A stretch of DNA of 64,000 bases, taken from positions 124,001 to 188,000 of the forward strand of contig NZ_BDHH01000006.1 in the NCBI RefSeq assembly GCF_001748365.1, read 5' to 3'. The notes beneath the pieces were generated by a model. The model was not told the DNA's origin, searched no databases, and saw only the letters and a program-made list of their open reading frames with translations. The translations under genes and the position numbers were made by a program. The stretch's first letter is position 1; every line of letters begins with the position of its first letter. This document shows, in pieces, positions 8,366-17,852 of this stretch. Source of the stretch: Fusibacter sp. 3D3. GTDB taxonomy: Bacteria; Bacillota; Clostridia; Peptostreptococcales; Acidaminobacteraceae.

Positions 8366-9475
8366 TTAATTTTTAAGTTCTACCACTTCACCATCTTTAA
8401 TATAGCTTTGCCCCTTCACTATAATCTGTTTATCCAAAAGTTCCTTATCGCTTTTAATTTCAACGTATTCGCCTTTTGTAAGTCCCAGTTCAACGGGCAC
8501 TTTAACTGCGCTATTTGCCTCTAATAAAAACACAAAAGTTTTTGACCCTTCATATATAATTGCTGTATTCGGCGCTAATGTCGCTTTATATTCATCTGTA
8601 ATAAATTTAACCTCAACATAATCTCCAATAAAGACTGAATCCGTTTTATTTTTGAGCTCAACCTCTACTTTATAAAGTTTGTTAACAGGATCTGGAATAA
8701 GTTCCATGTTAGTCACTACCCCTTCAATCACATCCCTTTGATCATTCGAAAATGTAATGATCGCACGTGTGCCAATGCTAAGTTCCTGCAAGGTAGAACT
8801 GGTGACCATTGTTTTCACATAAAGTATATCGCGATTCACTATGCTAATGGCCTTCTGATTTGAAATCTTCTGTCCCTTTTTCACGTAGATGCCTGCAATT
8901 TCGCCCTCAATTGTACTGGTTAGCAATCGATCGTCCACTGCTTTTTTTAGATTTTGAACTTGATTATTGTAGTTGTTGCGCGCGTCATCATACTGCATTT
9001 CTAAGGTTTCCATTTGTGTTTTTAAGGTATCCACACTGGATTGCGTGGCGAAACCATTTTCTAGAAGCTCTGATTGCTTTAAAAAATTATCGCGCAAAGC
9101 ATTCAGTTGTATTTTAAAATTATCTCTAATCGTTCTAAGTTGGCTTTCCTGTGCATTATAAGTGGTTTTAACTTGGTCTGTGCTCAATTTAATAAGCGGT
9201 GTATCCATCGAAACCACATCGCCTGCTTTTACTAAAATTGAATCGACCTCGCCTGTCCCGCTTAAGAACAAATCCACTTGATTTTGTGGGCTTATCTCTC
9301 CAAAACTAGAGTAAAAAGCCTGCACATCGTCATTGATAACAGACATGGTCTCCACCACTGTAAGTTGCGGTTTTAATGCTTGGGTAACCTCTTCTGCTTG
9401 ACTTTGACATCCTGCCAATAATAATACTACTAAGAACATCATAGCCAGTATGCCTTTATTGTATTTACTTTTCAT
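8366..9475 (-). CDS. RND efflux adaptor (membrane-fusion) lipoprotein
   Basis: A 369-residue HlyD/AcrA-type adaptor with a signal peptide ending in the lipobox LLLAGC, so it is probably a lipid-anchored extracellular protein. The family order is visible: beta-barrel/lipoyl half (GTGEVDSILVKAGDVVSMDTPLIKL), a coiled-coil hairpin (about 100-160), a second lipoyl half (STIEGEIAGIYVKKGQKISN) and C-terminal beta domains. The ATG at 9475 is preferred because AAAGGGGG lies nine bases upstream; an earlier in-frame TTG abuts that site. It overlaps the permease stop by 11 bases. Last gene of a three-gene operon with the permease and the XRE/B12-like regulator. Confidence 0.88.
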   Translation of the reverse strand: MKSKYNKGILAMMFLVVLLLAGCQSQAEEVTQALKPQLTVVETMSVINDDVQAFYSSFGEISPQNQVDLFLSGTGEVDSILVKAGDVVSMDTPLIKLSTDQVKTTYNAQESQLRTIRDNFKIQLNALRDNFLKQSELLENGFATQSSVDTLKTQMETLEMQYDDARNNYNNQVQNLKKAVDDRLLTSTIEGEIAGIYVKKGQKISNQKAISIVNRDILYVKTMVTSSTLQELSIGTRAIITFSNDQRDVIEGVVTNMELIPDPVNKLYKVEVELKNKTDSVFIGDYVEVKFITDEYKATLAPNTAIIYEGSKTFVFLLEANSAVKVPVELGLTKGEYVEIKSDKELLDKQIIVKGQSYIKDGEVVELKN

Positions 9476-12400
9476 AGGGCTCAACCCCCTTTCTGTCTTT
9501 GAAGGACTCCATTAAATGATAAATTGTGGGTATAAAAATCAAAGTCATTAAAGTTGTCATCATGAGTCCAAAGATGAGCGCAAAGCTAAACTGAGCATAA
9601 TAGGCTTCTTTAAATGCAAGCGGTAAAACACCACTGATCGTCGTCAGGGTTGTGGCAAGTACTGGATTAAATCGAGTTAGTCCTGCTTCTTTAATGGCCA
9701 CTTTAAGTGGCGTGCCTTCTTGGCGCAAATAATTCATATAGTCTATAAGCACAATGGCATCGTTTACTGCAATGCCAACGAGTGCCACCAATCCCATGAA
9801 GGCATAAAATCCAAAATCGTTTCCTGTGATAACGAGCCCCCAAATGACGCCTATTATTGCCATTGGTATTGTGGATAAAATGACAAAGGGTTGTATGATG
9901 GACCGAAATTGTATTGTCAATATGATGAAGACTAAAAATACAGCTAATATCATACTTTGAAAAAGATATCCAAAATTTTCTTGAATGCCCTCAGAATCTC
10001 CAGAATATATAATGCGAATGCCTTTTGGCAACTTGTTTTCATCATAATCGGATTTGATTTTGCGCGTCATATCATTGCTGTTATAACCTGATTTTAAATC
10101 TGCACTCACTGAGATCACGCGTTCACCATCTTCTCTTGAAATATTAGAAATACCCTGTTCAATTTGAATATCACTTATGCTATGAAGCGGAATCATCATG
10201 CCATTTTGAGTGGCTATAAAGAGACTTTTAAGAGATCCTAAATCATCTATTTCTTCTGATTCCCTCTTTATAATCACATCCACTTCATCATTATTGACAC
10301 GCATCGTCGTCGCTTCAACGCCACTAAGTTCACCTCTGAGCTGTAGCGCAACGGTACTTACATTTGTGCCAAGTTGTGTTGCTTTTAATTTATCAATACC
10401 AATTTTAATCTGAGGCACACCTACGGAAACAGAGGCCTCTATATTATAAACCCCCTCTGTATTTTTCAAGTAATTGCTTACTTCTTTTGAAAAACTATAA
10501 GTTTCTTCAAGATTTTCACCTTGTATCTTGAGTACGATCGGTTTACCTACAGGAGGCCCAGATGCAATCCCATTGATTGAAATCTTAGCACCACTTATTT
10601 TTGACGTCTGTTCCTGTAATGCCTCTAAAACTTCATACCCATTGCGAATGCTATTATCTATCGCCACACTAAATTTAATATAATCGATTTCAGTACCCCC
10701 AACGGTCACATTATAAGACTTTACAGCATCGTTGCTCACCAACATGGCCTCAATTTCTGAAGCAACTTTCTCATTTTGCACAAGTGTTGTACCACCGGGT
10801 GTATCCACCAAAATCTCCAGTGTATCAGGTTCATTCTTAGGGAAAAACGAGACTTTTAGAAGACCCGTTCCAAAAGCAGAAACGCTTATGACAAGAAGTA
10901 ATAGCCCCACAAGGATCACCAGAAAACTTCTTCTTTTTTTAGAGACAATCCATGCCACAATACGGCCATATAACCTTGTTAAGCGCGTATCTTCAAACCC
11001 TTCATCTCCAATTGTTATTACTTTTAGTGCCATGAGCCCCGTGAAAATAAACATCATTACAAGTGCTAAAAGCCTATTGCCTGCAAAACTAAAAGCATAA
11101 TAACTGAGTCCTGCGACCAAAAAAATAGCCGCACTATTTTTGAGCCATTTTATTTTGCCTGTACTGTGTTTTTTTTGATCTTTTAAAAGCCTTGAAGCAA
11201 TACTCGGTGTAATCACTAGGGAAATAAATAAAGAAACCGTAAGTGTGATCATAATCGTAAGAGGAATTGTCGATACAAAAGCACCTAGTATGCCCGGCAG
11301 AATAACCAGTGGAAAAAAGGCTGCTAAAGTGGTCAGTGTAGCCGACACGATTGGAAAACCTACTTGATTTGTCCCTAAAAAAGCGGCCTCTTTTCGGTTA
11401 AATCCAAGTTTCTTAATCCGATCTATGTTTTCCATGACGATTATGGAGTTATCCACAAGTAGGCCAAGTGCAACGATCAAACCTAAAATCGCAAAAGTGT
11501 TAAATGTAATGCCAAACAGATTTAGAAGCCCTAAAGTACCCAGTAGACTCAAGGGAATGGTAATCGAAACAATTAAAGATTCTCTGATCCCAATAAATAA
11601 AAATAAGACTATGATAACAACGATTAAGCCCGATAAAGCACTCGATTGAATATTGGATAAATCTTCACCCACACGTTTTGCCATGTTATCGGAGATGTAA
11701 ATCGTTGCATCCTCTGGGTAAGCACTGCCTTTTAAAGCTTGTATCTTAGACTCTACGGCTTCACTTGTGCCAATGACATCACTATTTACTTTGCGATTTA
11801 CTTTCATAAAAATAGAATTCTGTGAAAGCGCCGTTTGACCCTTTATAAAAGTTTTGTTGATGACATCGACAGGTGCTACACCAAAAGTAACCTGACCTAA
11901 GTCCTTAATGAAAACCTGTTGGCCAGACCGACCGATCACAACGACGTTTTTGATTTCATCCAAGACCTTAAAGGATTCATCTATCCTTATTGTGTATCTG
12001 ACGCCATTGAGTTCAGAATCTCCAATGGGCAAACTTACATTAGAAGCTTTAATCGCATTTTTAATATCGGATAGCGTTATATTATAAGTCAACATTTTAC
12101 TTTCACTGGTAACGATGTGAATTTCCTTAACCGTTGTACCAAACAAATCTACACTGTCTACGCCTTTTATGCTTTCAAGTTCACCTTTAAGAGTCTCTGC
12201 AATTTGCGTGAGAGCTTCGGCATCATAGGCCCCGTTGACACTGATGTTCATAAGTGGTATCTCAGAAGTTTTAAAAATGACACTTTTGGGTACTTGAACA
12301 CCTTCAGAGAATTCAATTTCTCTTAGCGCATTATCCACTTCTATTTTCTTGTTTTCAATATCAACACTTTCTTTAAAAGATACGCTAATCACCGAAAAGC

Positions 12401-12710
12401 CAAAAGTTGAATCTGACTGAATTGTATCTATATCTTCGAAGTCTTTCACCTTATTCTCAATCTTTTCTGTCACGAGCAGTTCAACATCTTCAGGACTTGC
12501 ACCTGGATAAACCGTCTGTATTGTGATCGCTGGAAATACAATCTCTGGCAATGACTCCTTGGGTAAGGCGATAAGGCCCACCACCCCAATACTGATGATC
12601 ATAACCATTAACAGAATTGACAATTGAAATTGGTTTATAAAAACATTTGATAATTTTCCGATGATATTGATCTTCATTTTGCTTTCTCTCAAATCTTTAT
12701 TTGAACTCAT
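9465..12710 (-). CDS. RND-family efflux permease (AcrB/SwrC-like)
   Basis: A 1081-residue inner-membrane proton-driven exporter of full RND length. It has one N-terminal helix, a large porter loop, a helix bundle with GLIVALGLLVDNSIIVMENI (the proton-relay Asp/Asn region), a second loop, and a second bundle with GLVALVGIAVNDAIVLIDY. It is closest to the HAE1-type pumps of Firmicutes such as SwrC/YerP; the substrate is unknown. The start has GGAGGTGATTAA immediately upstream and overlaps the regulator stop (ATGA), so it is translationally coupled to both neighbours. A paralogue lies at 20533-23817. Confidence 0.93.
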   Translation of the reverse strand: MSSNKDLRESKMKINIIGKLSNVFINQFQLSILLMVMIISIGVVGLIALPKESLPEIVFPAITIQTVYPGASPEDVELLVTEKIENKVKDFEDIDTIQSDSTFGFSVISVSFKESVDIENKKIEVDNALREIEFSEGVQVPKSVIFKTSEIPLMNISVNGAYDAEALTQIAETLKGELESIKGVDSVDLFGTTVKEIHIVTSESKMLTYNITLSDIKNAIKASNVSLPIGDSELNGVRYTIRIDESFKVLDEIKNVVVIGRSGQQVFIKDLGQVTFGVAPVDVINKTFIKGQTALSQNSIFMKVNRKVNSDVIGTSEAVESKIQALKGSAYPEDATIYISDNMAKRVGEDLSNIQSSALSGLIVVIIVLFLFIGIRESLIVSITIPLSLLGTLGLLNLFGITFNTFAILGLIVALGLLVDNSIIVMENIDRIKKLGFNRKEAAFLGTNQVGFPIVSATLTTLAAFFPLVILPGILGAFVSTIPLTIMITLTVSLFISLVITPSIASRLLKDQKKHSTGKIKWLKNSAAIFLVAGLSYYAFSFAGNRLLALVMMFIFTGLMALKVITIGDEGFEDTRLTRLYGRIVAWIVSKKRRSFLVILVGLLLLVISVSAFGTGLLKVSFFPKNEPDTLEILVDTPGGTTLVQNEKVASEIEAMLVSNDAVKSYNVTVGGTEIDYIKFSVAIDNSIRNGYEVLEALQEQTSKISGAKISINGIASGPPVGKPIVLKIQGENLEETYSFSKEVSNYLKNTEGVYNIEASVSVGVPQIKIGIDKLKATQLGTNVSTVALQLRGELSGVEATTMRVNNDEVDVIIKRESEEIDDLGSLKSLFIATQNGMMIPLHSISDIQIEQGISNISREDGERVISVSADLKSGYNSNDMTRKIKSDYDENKLPKGIRIIYSGDSEGIQENFGYLFQSMILAVFLVFIILTIQFRSIIQPFVILSTIPMAIIGVIWGLVITGNDFGFYAFMGLVALVGIAVNDAIVLIDYMNYLRQEGTPLKVAIKEAGLTRFNPVLATTLTTISGVLPLAFKEAYYAQFSFALIFGLMMTTLMTLIFIPTIYHLMESFKDRKGVEPYEK

Positions 12711-13558
12711 TTAATCACCTCCAAAAGTTCCTCATATTCTGAAACAACTGTAAGATCAATGCTTTTATTTGAAATTTTAATTTTTAAAGCTGCTTTTCCC
12801 CCGACTACAAATCGTTTTTGAGCTAAAATAATATCATTTTGAACCCTGTCCATATATGCATTTAAGTCGACCTCAAATTCTTGCATCGTTATTGATAAGA
12901 TAACCATGTCAATTTCATTTTTACGAACAAATTCGGATAAAGCTTCCACTGGCACTGATGTCCCAATAAAAAAGGTCTCCACGCCCGCAAAACTCAATAA
13001 ATGCATAATCATCTTTATGGGCATCGTATGCGCTTCTTGAGGCACGGCCATTCCAACTACTCTGATAGCTTTAACGCTTTTAGCTTTAACGCCCTCATAC
13101 TCGACCTTATGATAAACTTCATCCATAATGATGTCGATTTTTCGGGTTATAAAGTGCTCATCTGCCGAAGTAATCATCCCCGTTTCCCAAAGCCAACCAA
13201 TCTTTGCCAGTGCATATCTAAACACTTTTAGATAGATTTCATTAGGTGAGATGCCATTATCAAGCATATGCGCAAGAATTACATAGGCTGCTTTATACTC
13301 TTCTTTCATGACACTTTTGAGAAAAATATCCGAAATCTCAATCCAATCCGTTTTTTCATGAACTCTACACAGGAGTTCATCTAGCGTTACATCAAAATGA
13401 TCTGCAAGCTTGATCAAAATTTCACGATTAGGTACGCGATAACCACTTTCGTAATTGGCAACTGCTGACTGTGCAATCCCTATATTTTCGGCAAGTGTCT
13501 TTTGACTCAGTTTAGATGTCTTTCTCAATTTTTTTAATTGTTCTCCCAAAGATGCCAT
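12707..13558 (-). CDS. XRE-type HTH regulator with a B12-binding-like C-terminal domain
   Basis: A 283-residue protein. Residues about 5-60 form a clear XRE helix-turn-helix (LRKTSKLSQKTLAENIGIAQ, then SAVANYESGYRVP). The middle (about 75-150) resembles the helical cap domain of CarH/LitR-type B12 regulators (GISPNEIYLKVFRYALAKIG, then WLWETGMITSADEHF). The C-terminal part has the Rossmann-like B12-binding layout: VGMAVPQEAHTMPIKM followed by GVETFFIGTSVP. The His aligned with the cobalt-binding DxHxxG His is kept, but the Gly is Pro. It heads the RND operon and overlaps the permease, so it probably controls the pump. I chose the ATG at 13558 because AAAAGGAG lies nine to ten bases upstream. 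Confidence 0.8.
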   Translation of the reverse strand: MASLGEQLKKLRKTSKLSQKTLAENIGIAQSAVANYESGYRVPNREILIKLADHFDVTLDELLCRVHEKTDWIEISDIFLKSVMKEEYKAAYVILAHMLDNGISPNEIYLKVFRYALAKIGWLWETGMITSADEHFITRKIDIIMDEVYHKVEYEGVKAKSVKAIRVVGMAVPQEAHTMPIKMIMHLLSFAGVETFFIGTSVPVEALSEFVRKNEIDMVILSITMQEFEVDLNAYMDRVQNDIILAQKRFVVGGKAALKIKISNKSIDLTVVSEYEELLEVIK

Positions 13559-13595
13559 AGCGACTAATCTCCTTTTTAGCTTAATACCCACAGCC

Positions 13596-13619
13596 GTGAT
13601 ATTGAAACATAAATATCAC
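13596..13619. promoter_or_regulatory. Inverted repeat ahead of the XRE/B12-like regulator
   Basis: GTGATATT, an eight-base spacer, then AATATCAC: a perfect 8+8 palindrome about 40 bases upstream of the regulator start. Its position suggests an operator for autoregulation of the efflux operon, but no promoter elements are clear around it. Confidence 0.4.
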
Positions 13620-13667
13620 ACCGCGAGATTATTGTTTTTTTTCGTGATTTTTCACCTGCCATCTCCA

Positions 13668-13720
13668 TAAAAAAAAGCGTTCAAACAATAATTGATCTAC
13701 AAAATTATTGTTTAATCGCT
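13668..13720 (-). terminator. Terminator after the orphan receiver gene
   Basis: On the minus strand, AGCGATTAAACAATAATT pairs with AATTATTGTTTGAACGCT (two internal mismatches) and is followed by eight or more T. It ends the transcript of the gene at 13780-14163. Confidence 0.8.
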
Positions 13721-13779
13721 CTTTGAAGTTGCATATGAAATTTGAACACCTGTAAGTAATAGTCTACTCTTTATAAGGC

Positions 13780-14163
13780 TTACAAAGTATTGTCTAACAT
13801 CCTATTGATGATTTGATGAACATCTTTTCGAAACCACGGTTTAGAAATGAAATAGTCAATATTCTGCTGATTGAAATTATGCACGAGCAAATCCGTATCA
13901 TCATGAGCGGACATAAGCACTCTAATAATATAGGGTTTTCTTTTTTTACAAAAGCGAATAATCTCTACGCCAGAAATCGAGGGCATCCGTTGATCACAAA
14001 TCACCATTGAAAAATCATTTTGCTCTATAAGGTCCATAGCATACATGGGATTGATAGTCGTTGTCACTTCAATTGGTAACTTCAGCCAATCTATCTCTCT
14101 TTTTAGTGCACCTACTATCTGAGATTCATCATCCACTATTAAAATTTTCTTATTTATACACAT
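13780..14163 (-). CDS. Single-domain response regulator (CheY-like receiver)
   Basis: 127 residues forming only a receiver domain: ILIVDDESQ acidic pocket, phospho-acceptor Asp in MVICDQRMPSISG, conserved Ser in RVLMSAHDD, and Lys in YFISKPW. The CDQRMP and SAHDD wording is like receivers attached to HD-GYP or output modules (RpfG type), but no output domain follows. No kinase gene is adjacent, so the partner is unknown. The ATG at 14163 has GTGGTGAA upstream; in-frame GTG codons just before it are possible alternative starts. It is followed by a strong terminator. Confidence 0.82.
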   Translation of the reverse strand: MCINKKILIVDDESQIVGALKREIDWLKLPIEVTTTINPMYAMDLIEQNDFSMVICDQRMPSISGVEIIRFCKKRKPYIIRVLMSAHDDTDLLVHNFNQQNIDYFISKPWFRKDVHQIINRMLDNTL

Positions 14164-14295
14164 ATTCTTCACCACTCTCTTTCATCAATAAAAAATCTGA
14201 CATTATAATATTTTTACCCTATATAAAAATGTAAAAACACCAAACGTCATAATTTTCACAAATACTTGAGTCGTTTTACTTCAGGCCCTGTGTTT

Positions 14296-14622
14296 TTAAA
14301 ACCAAAGTTCAAATTTTTGAATAAATTTTATCGGATGATATGAAAGTTTTGATTTGCGCAGACCTTCAATACCGAGATCCTGCTCACGATTGATAAAGAT
14401 CAACGCATCGAGTTCATTATACAAAGTGTAGCCCACCATAGAAAAGATCCCCTCATAAGAAATATCAGCTTTCTCGATATGAATGAGTACGGTCGTATGG
14501 TTGATAATTTCACCTATGATAAATCCTGCGATGTTTTGATTTACATAGACCAGTCCGATTTTAAGGTCAAAAAAGCCTTTATGTTCAAGAATATCTATAA
14601 TGCCTCTGTATTCAAACTTCAA
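14296..14622 (-). pseudogene. C-terminal remnant of a DUF2156 (phosphatidylglycerol lysyltransferase-like) protein
   Basis: About 108 codons match only the last third of DUF2156 proteins, the second GNAT-like lobe: VLIHIEKADISYEGIF, then INREQDLGIEGLRKSKLSYHP. Full members are about 300 residues. There is no ATG; the best start is a TTG at 14622 inside the 3' end of the antiporter gene, without a well-placed ribosome-binding site. The reading frame itself is open to the end, so a short expressed protein coupled to the antiporter is possible, but a truncated remnant is more likely. Confidence 0.55.
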
Positions 14623-15796
14623 CAGTGAGCCATTTTTTTGCCCCCCAATTGATCAACATGGCCCCTAGAGGTGCTGTAACAACGATGGCTAAAACCGCAA
14701 TCGCAAGCATGACATCTCCAGATTCGACGCCTAACATTAAAGGCACACCACCTATTGCCGCCTGTACCGTTGCTTTTGGAATATAGGCGAGCACACAAAA
14801 TAGCTGCTCTTTAAAAGTAAGCCCTGTTTTAAATGTCGAAATCATTACACCAATACTTCTCCCAATGAGTCCAATTGCGATAATAATAAGGCCTTTTAAA
14901 CCTGCATGGAATGCCACCGCAACATCAACCTGAGCCCCTACAAGGACAAACAATAATATTTCTGCGAAAATCCATATTTTCCCGAATTTAACGGCTAATC
15001 TCTTGGCAACAACTTGTCTTTTTTCAAGTAAGATAAACCCAATCGTCATGACTCCTAATAATCCGGCAATTTCAATCTTACTTTTGAGTGCCGTTTCAAG
15101 TGCTGTTAGCAATATGGCTACACCCAAAATCATCAATACCTTCTTGGTGTCTCTAATGTGATATTTCTCAAACACTTTTACTAAGACAAGTCCCAATAGA
15201 ACGCCTGACAATATCCCTAAAATGATGGAAAGTGGAATTGAAAACAATTCAATCCCAACATTGACATGTTGTCCGCTGTATAGTCCTAAAAACGCTGAGA
15301 AAAATGTAATCGCAACCACATCATCAATGGATGCACTTGCCAGTATCAACGTGGGAATCGCTTTTTGTGTGCCCACTCTTTTCTCTTGAAAAATGATCAT
15401 TTGAGGGACGACCACCGCTGGTGAAACCGCAGCAATTATAAACCCTAATATCCCGCCTTGAATCCACGAAAACCCTAAAACGAAATGCGCTGCGGTCATT
15501 ATGGTTAGACCTTCTATAATGCCTGGGATAAAACTCATCTTAAGTGCCGTTTTCCCCACTTGATTGAGTTCTTCTTTACTGATTCCCAACCCTGCTCTTA
15601 AAAGAATAACGATCAAAGCCATTTTTCTAAAATCAGCAGAGACCAAAAGCAAATTATCATCTAACACATCCAAGCAATAGGGGCCAAGTAAAACACCTAA
15701 TAAAAGCATGCCCAATAATCCTGGCAACTTCATTTTCATAAATAGCACATTAAATAACAAACCAAATAATATGACAATACCCAAACTTGTAATCAT
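14612..15796 (-). CDS. Cation/proton antiporter (CPA2/Kef-NhaP-like)
   Basis: A 394-residue integral membrane protein with about 12 helices and no cytoplasmic RCK domain. Family features are the first helices (GLLFNVLFMKMKLPGLLGML), the AVSPAVVVP unwound helix and the ASASIDDVVAI segment holding the ion-binding Asp pair. It probably exchanges Na+ or K+ for H+; the ion cannot be read from sequence. The ATG at 15796 is chosen because AAAGGAG lies five bases upstream; the longer in-frame start lacks one. It lies 38 bases after the pepP-like gene on the same strand. Confidence 0.85.
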   Translation of the reverse strand: MITSLGIVILFGLLFNVLFMKMKLPGLLGMLLLGVLLGPYCLDVLDDNLLLVSADFRKMALIVILLRAGLGISKEELNQVGKTALKMSFIPGIIEGLTIMTAAHFVLGFSWIQGGILGFIIAAVSPAVVVPQMIIFQEKRVGTQKAIPTLILASASIDDVVAITFFSAFLGLYSGQHVNVGIELFSIPLSIILGILSGVLLGLVLVKVFEKYHIRDTKKVLMILGVAILLTALETALKSKIEIAGLLGVMTIGFILLEKRQVVAKRLAVKFGKIWIFAEILLFVLVGAQVDVAVAFHAGLKGLIIIAIGLIGRSIGVMISTFKTGLTFKEQLFCVLAYIPKATVQAAIGGVPLMLGVESGDVMLAIAVLAIVVTAPLGAMLINWGAKKWLTVEV

Positions 15797-15834
15797 AAAA
15801 ACTCCTTTAAAATCTGGGAACATCTCCCCAAGGG

Positions 15835-17061
15835 TTATCGCATTAAAGCTTCAATTTCATCTATTGATTTAGGAATCATGGCTGATAGATTCTCATTGCC
15901 TGATTCTGTAATCAAAATATCATCTTCAATTCGAATCCCAATATTTTCTTCAGCAATATAGAGCCCAGGTTCCACCGTCAACACCATACCTGGCTGCAAG
16001 ACCACATCACGACTGCCCAAATCATGAACATCAAGCCCTAGGTAGTGGCTAACGCCATGATAGAAATATTTAGAAAGCTCTTCGTCCTTTTGAATTAAGC
16101 CTATAGCTTTGAGCTCTGCAATTAGTGTTGTCTTACAGACCTCATTTAACGTTTCAAATTTAACCCCTAGTTTCATCGCTTCAATCGTCGCAGTTTGGGC
16201 CTTAAGGACGATATTGTAAATCGTGCTCTGTCTTTCGCTAAATTTTCCAGAAACAGGGTATGTCCTCGTAATATCCGCGGCGTATTGCTTATACTGAGCA
16301 CCTAGATCTAGCAATATCAAATCATCCGCTTTAACCACTTTGTTATTTTCTACATAATGTAGAATCACAGCGTCTGTGCCCGATGCCGCAATTGTTGGAA
16401 AAGAGTTGCCATCAGCACCAATCATTCGAATTGAATGCGCAAAAGTTGCCTCTACTTGATACTCCATTACATCAGGCTTAAGCATTTTAAGAATACTTCT
16501 AAGCCCCTGGTCTGTCATCTCAATGGCAGTTTTAATGCGCTCGATTTCTTCAGTTGATTTAAACATTCGCATTTCACTCACAATCGGATGTAATGTTTTC
16601 AGCTCAATAAAGGGATATCTTGCTTTAAATTCTCTCGAAAATTTTAAAGAAGTCCCCGCCTCTTCATCCCACGATCGCTTCTCTAAATCTAGGTAAACAT
16701 TTTGGATCAGATTATTGTCTATAAGGCGATTTAGAGTTTCTCTAAATTCATCTAAATATTTAACCGACTGAATCCCTGAAACAGACGTTGCGACTTCTTT
16801 AGTCATCTTTCTTCCGATCCATTTTTCGATGTCATAATCGGGTTTTTCAATGAATAAAGACACTTCAAATGCACTTTTTGTCTTATGCATCAGCACGATG
16901 AAGTTTTCATTTGTAAGTCCAGTCAAATAATAAAAATTCTTGTTTGGTAAAAAGGCATAGTGAGCATCGGCTGTACTCTTTGGCGCCTTTCCTGAGAAGA
17001 GCATCACCGCATCTCCTGTGCTTAATGTTTGACCTAATTTCTCTCTGAATGTTTTATGCAT
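15835..17061 (-). CDS. pepP: Xaa-Pro aminopeptidase (M24B, aminopeptidase P family)
   Basis: A 408-residue creatinase-fold metallopeptidase that removes an N-terminal residue preceding proline. The N-terminal AMP_N domain (about 1-130) precedes the catalytic pita-bread domain. Metal ligands are visible: LLDLGAQYKQYAADITRTY (two Asp), HGVSHYLGLDVHD (His), VLTVEPGLY and IRIEDDILIT (two Glu). The ATG at 17061 is preferred over an upstream in-frame start because TAGGAGG lies seven bases before it. Probably co-transcribed with the antiporter downstream. Confidence 0.9.
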   Translation of the reverse strand: MHKTFREKLGQTLSTGDAVMLFSGKAPKSTADAHYAFLPNKNFYYLTGLTNENFIVLMHKTKSAFEVSLFIEKPDYDIEKWIGRKMTKEVATSVSGIQSVKYLDEFRETLNRLIDNNLIQNVYLDLEKRSWDEEAGTSLKFSREFKARYPFIELKTLHPIVSEMRMFKSTEEIERIKTAIEMTDQGLRSILKMLKPDVMEYQVEATFAHSIRMIGADGNSFPTIAASGTDAVILHYVENNKVVKADDLILLDLGAQYKQYAADITRTYPVSGKFSERQSTIYNIVLKAQTATIEAMKLGVKFETLNEVCKTTLIAELKAIGLIQKDEELSKYFYHGVSHYLGLDVHDLGSRDVVLQPGMVLTVEPGLYIAEENIGIRIEDDILITESGNENLSAMIPKSIDEIEALMR

Positions 17062-17083
17062 CTTAAGCCTCCTAAAATTGTCT

Positions 17084-17130
17084 AAAAAAAATAACCCTTC
17101 TATACTTTTCATTATAGAAGAGTTATTTTT
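17084..17130. terminator. Terminator between the OmpR-type regulator and pepP
   Basis: AATAACCCTTCTATA and TATAGAAGAGTTATT form a 15-bp stem with one mismatch, with an A/T run on each side. On the minus strand it ends the RND-kinase-regulator transcript before pepP. Confidence 0.8.
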
Positions 17131-17159
17131 AGAATACAAATATTATTTCGTATGCCTAT

Positions 17160-17852
17160 TTATTTTTTTAGTTTATACCCCACTCCCCAAACCGTTTGTA
17201 TATATTCAGGATTGCTGGGATCAAATTCAATCTTCTCTCTTAATTTTCTCACATGTACTGTCAGGGTTGAAGTATCTATTTCCACCTCATAGCCCCACAC
17301 TTTTGCAAAAATTTCATCTTTTGAAAAAACCTTATTGGGTGCTGAAGATAGCAACGCCAAAAGATCGTATTCTTTTACGGTGAGTTCCACAATTTCTCCA
17401 TTTACAAATACTTCACGCGTTTCAAAATCGATGAGTATACCACGGAGCTCAAAACTTTTATGTTGAGCACCCGTAGTGCCACTCTTTAGCATTTCATATC
17501 TTTTCAAATGCGCTTTAACTCTTGCAACCAATTCATGTGGACTAAAGGGCTTCGTCAAATAATCATCAATACCAAGGCTTAGCCCTTTTAATTTATCAAC
17601 TTCCGTATTTTTAGCAGAAACAATCATAATGGGAATATCTTTATAGTGCCTAATGGCTTCAGCAATTTTAAAGCCATCCAGCCCAGGTAACATAATATCC
17701 AGAACAACCATGTCAAAAGGTTCTTTTAATGCGATTTCTTTACCTTTCATGCCATTTTTTTCTACAGTAACTTGAAAACCCGAAATTTCAAGATAGGCTT
17801 TTTCTACTTCACCTATTTCGATATCATCTTCAATCAATAAAATTCTTTTCAT
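17160..17852 (-). CDS. OmpR/PhoB-family response regulator
   Basis: A 230-residue two-domain regulator. The receiver (1-115) has ILLIEDD, the phospho-acceptor Asp in MVVLDIMLPGLDG and Lys in DDYLTKPFSP. The C-terminal winged helix (about 130-230) has ELTVKEYDLLALL, TLTVHVRKLREKI and QTVWGVGYKL. It overlaps the sensor-kinase gene by 23 bases and has its own AGGAG. Together they follow an RND pump and adaptor, so it probably controls that pump in response to envelope stress or a toxic compound. Confidence 0.93.
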   Translation of the reverse strand: MKRILLIEDDIEIGEVEKAYLEISGFQVTVEKNGMKGKEIALKEPFDMVVLDIMLPGLDGFKIAEAIRHYKDIPIMIVSAKNTEVDKLKGLSLGIDDYLTKPFSPHELVARVKAHLKRYEMLKSGTTGAQHKSFELRGILIDFETREVFVNGEIVELTVKEYDLLALLSSAPNKVFSKDEIFAKVWGYEVEIDTSTLTVHVRKLREKIEFDPSNPEYIQTVWGVGYKLKK

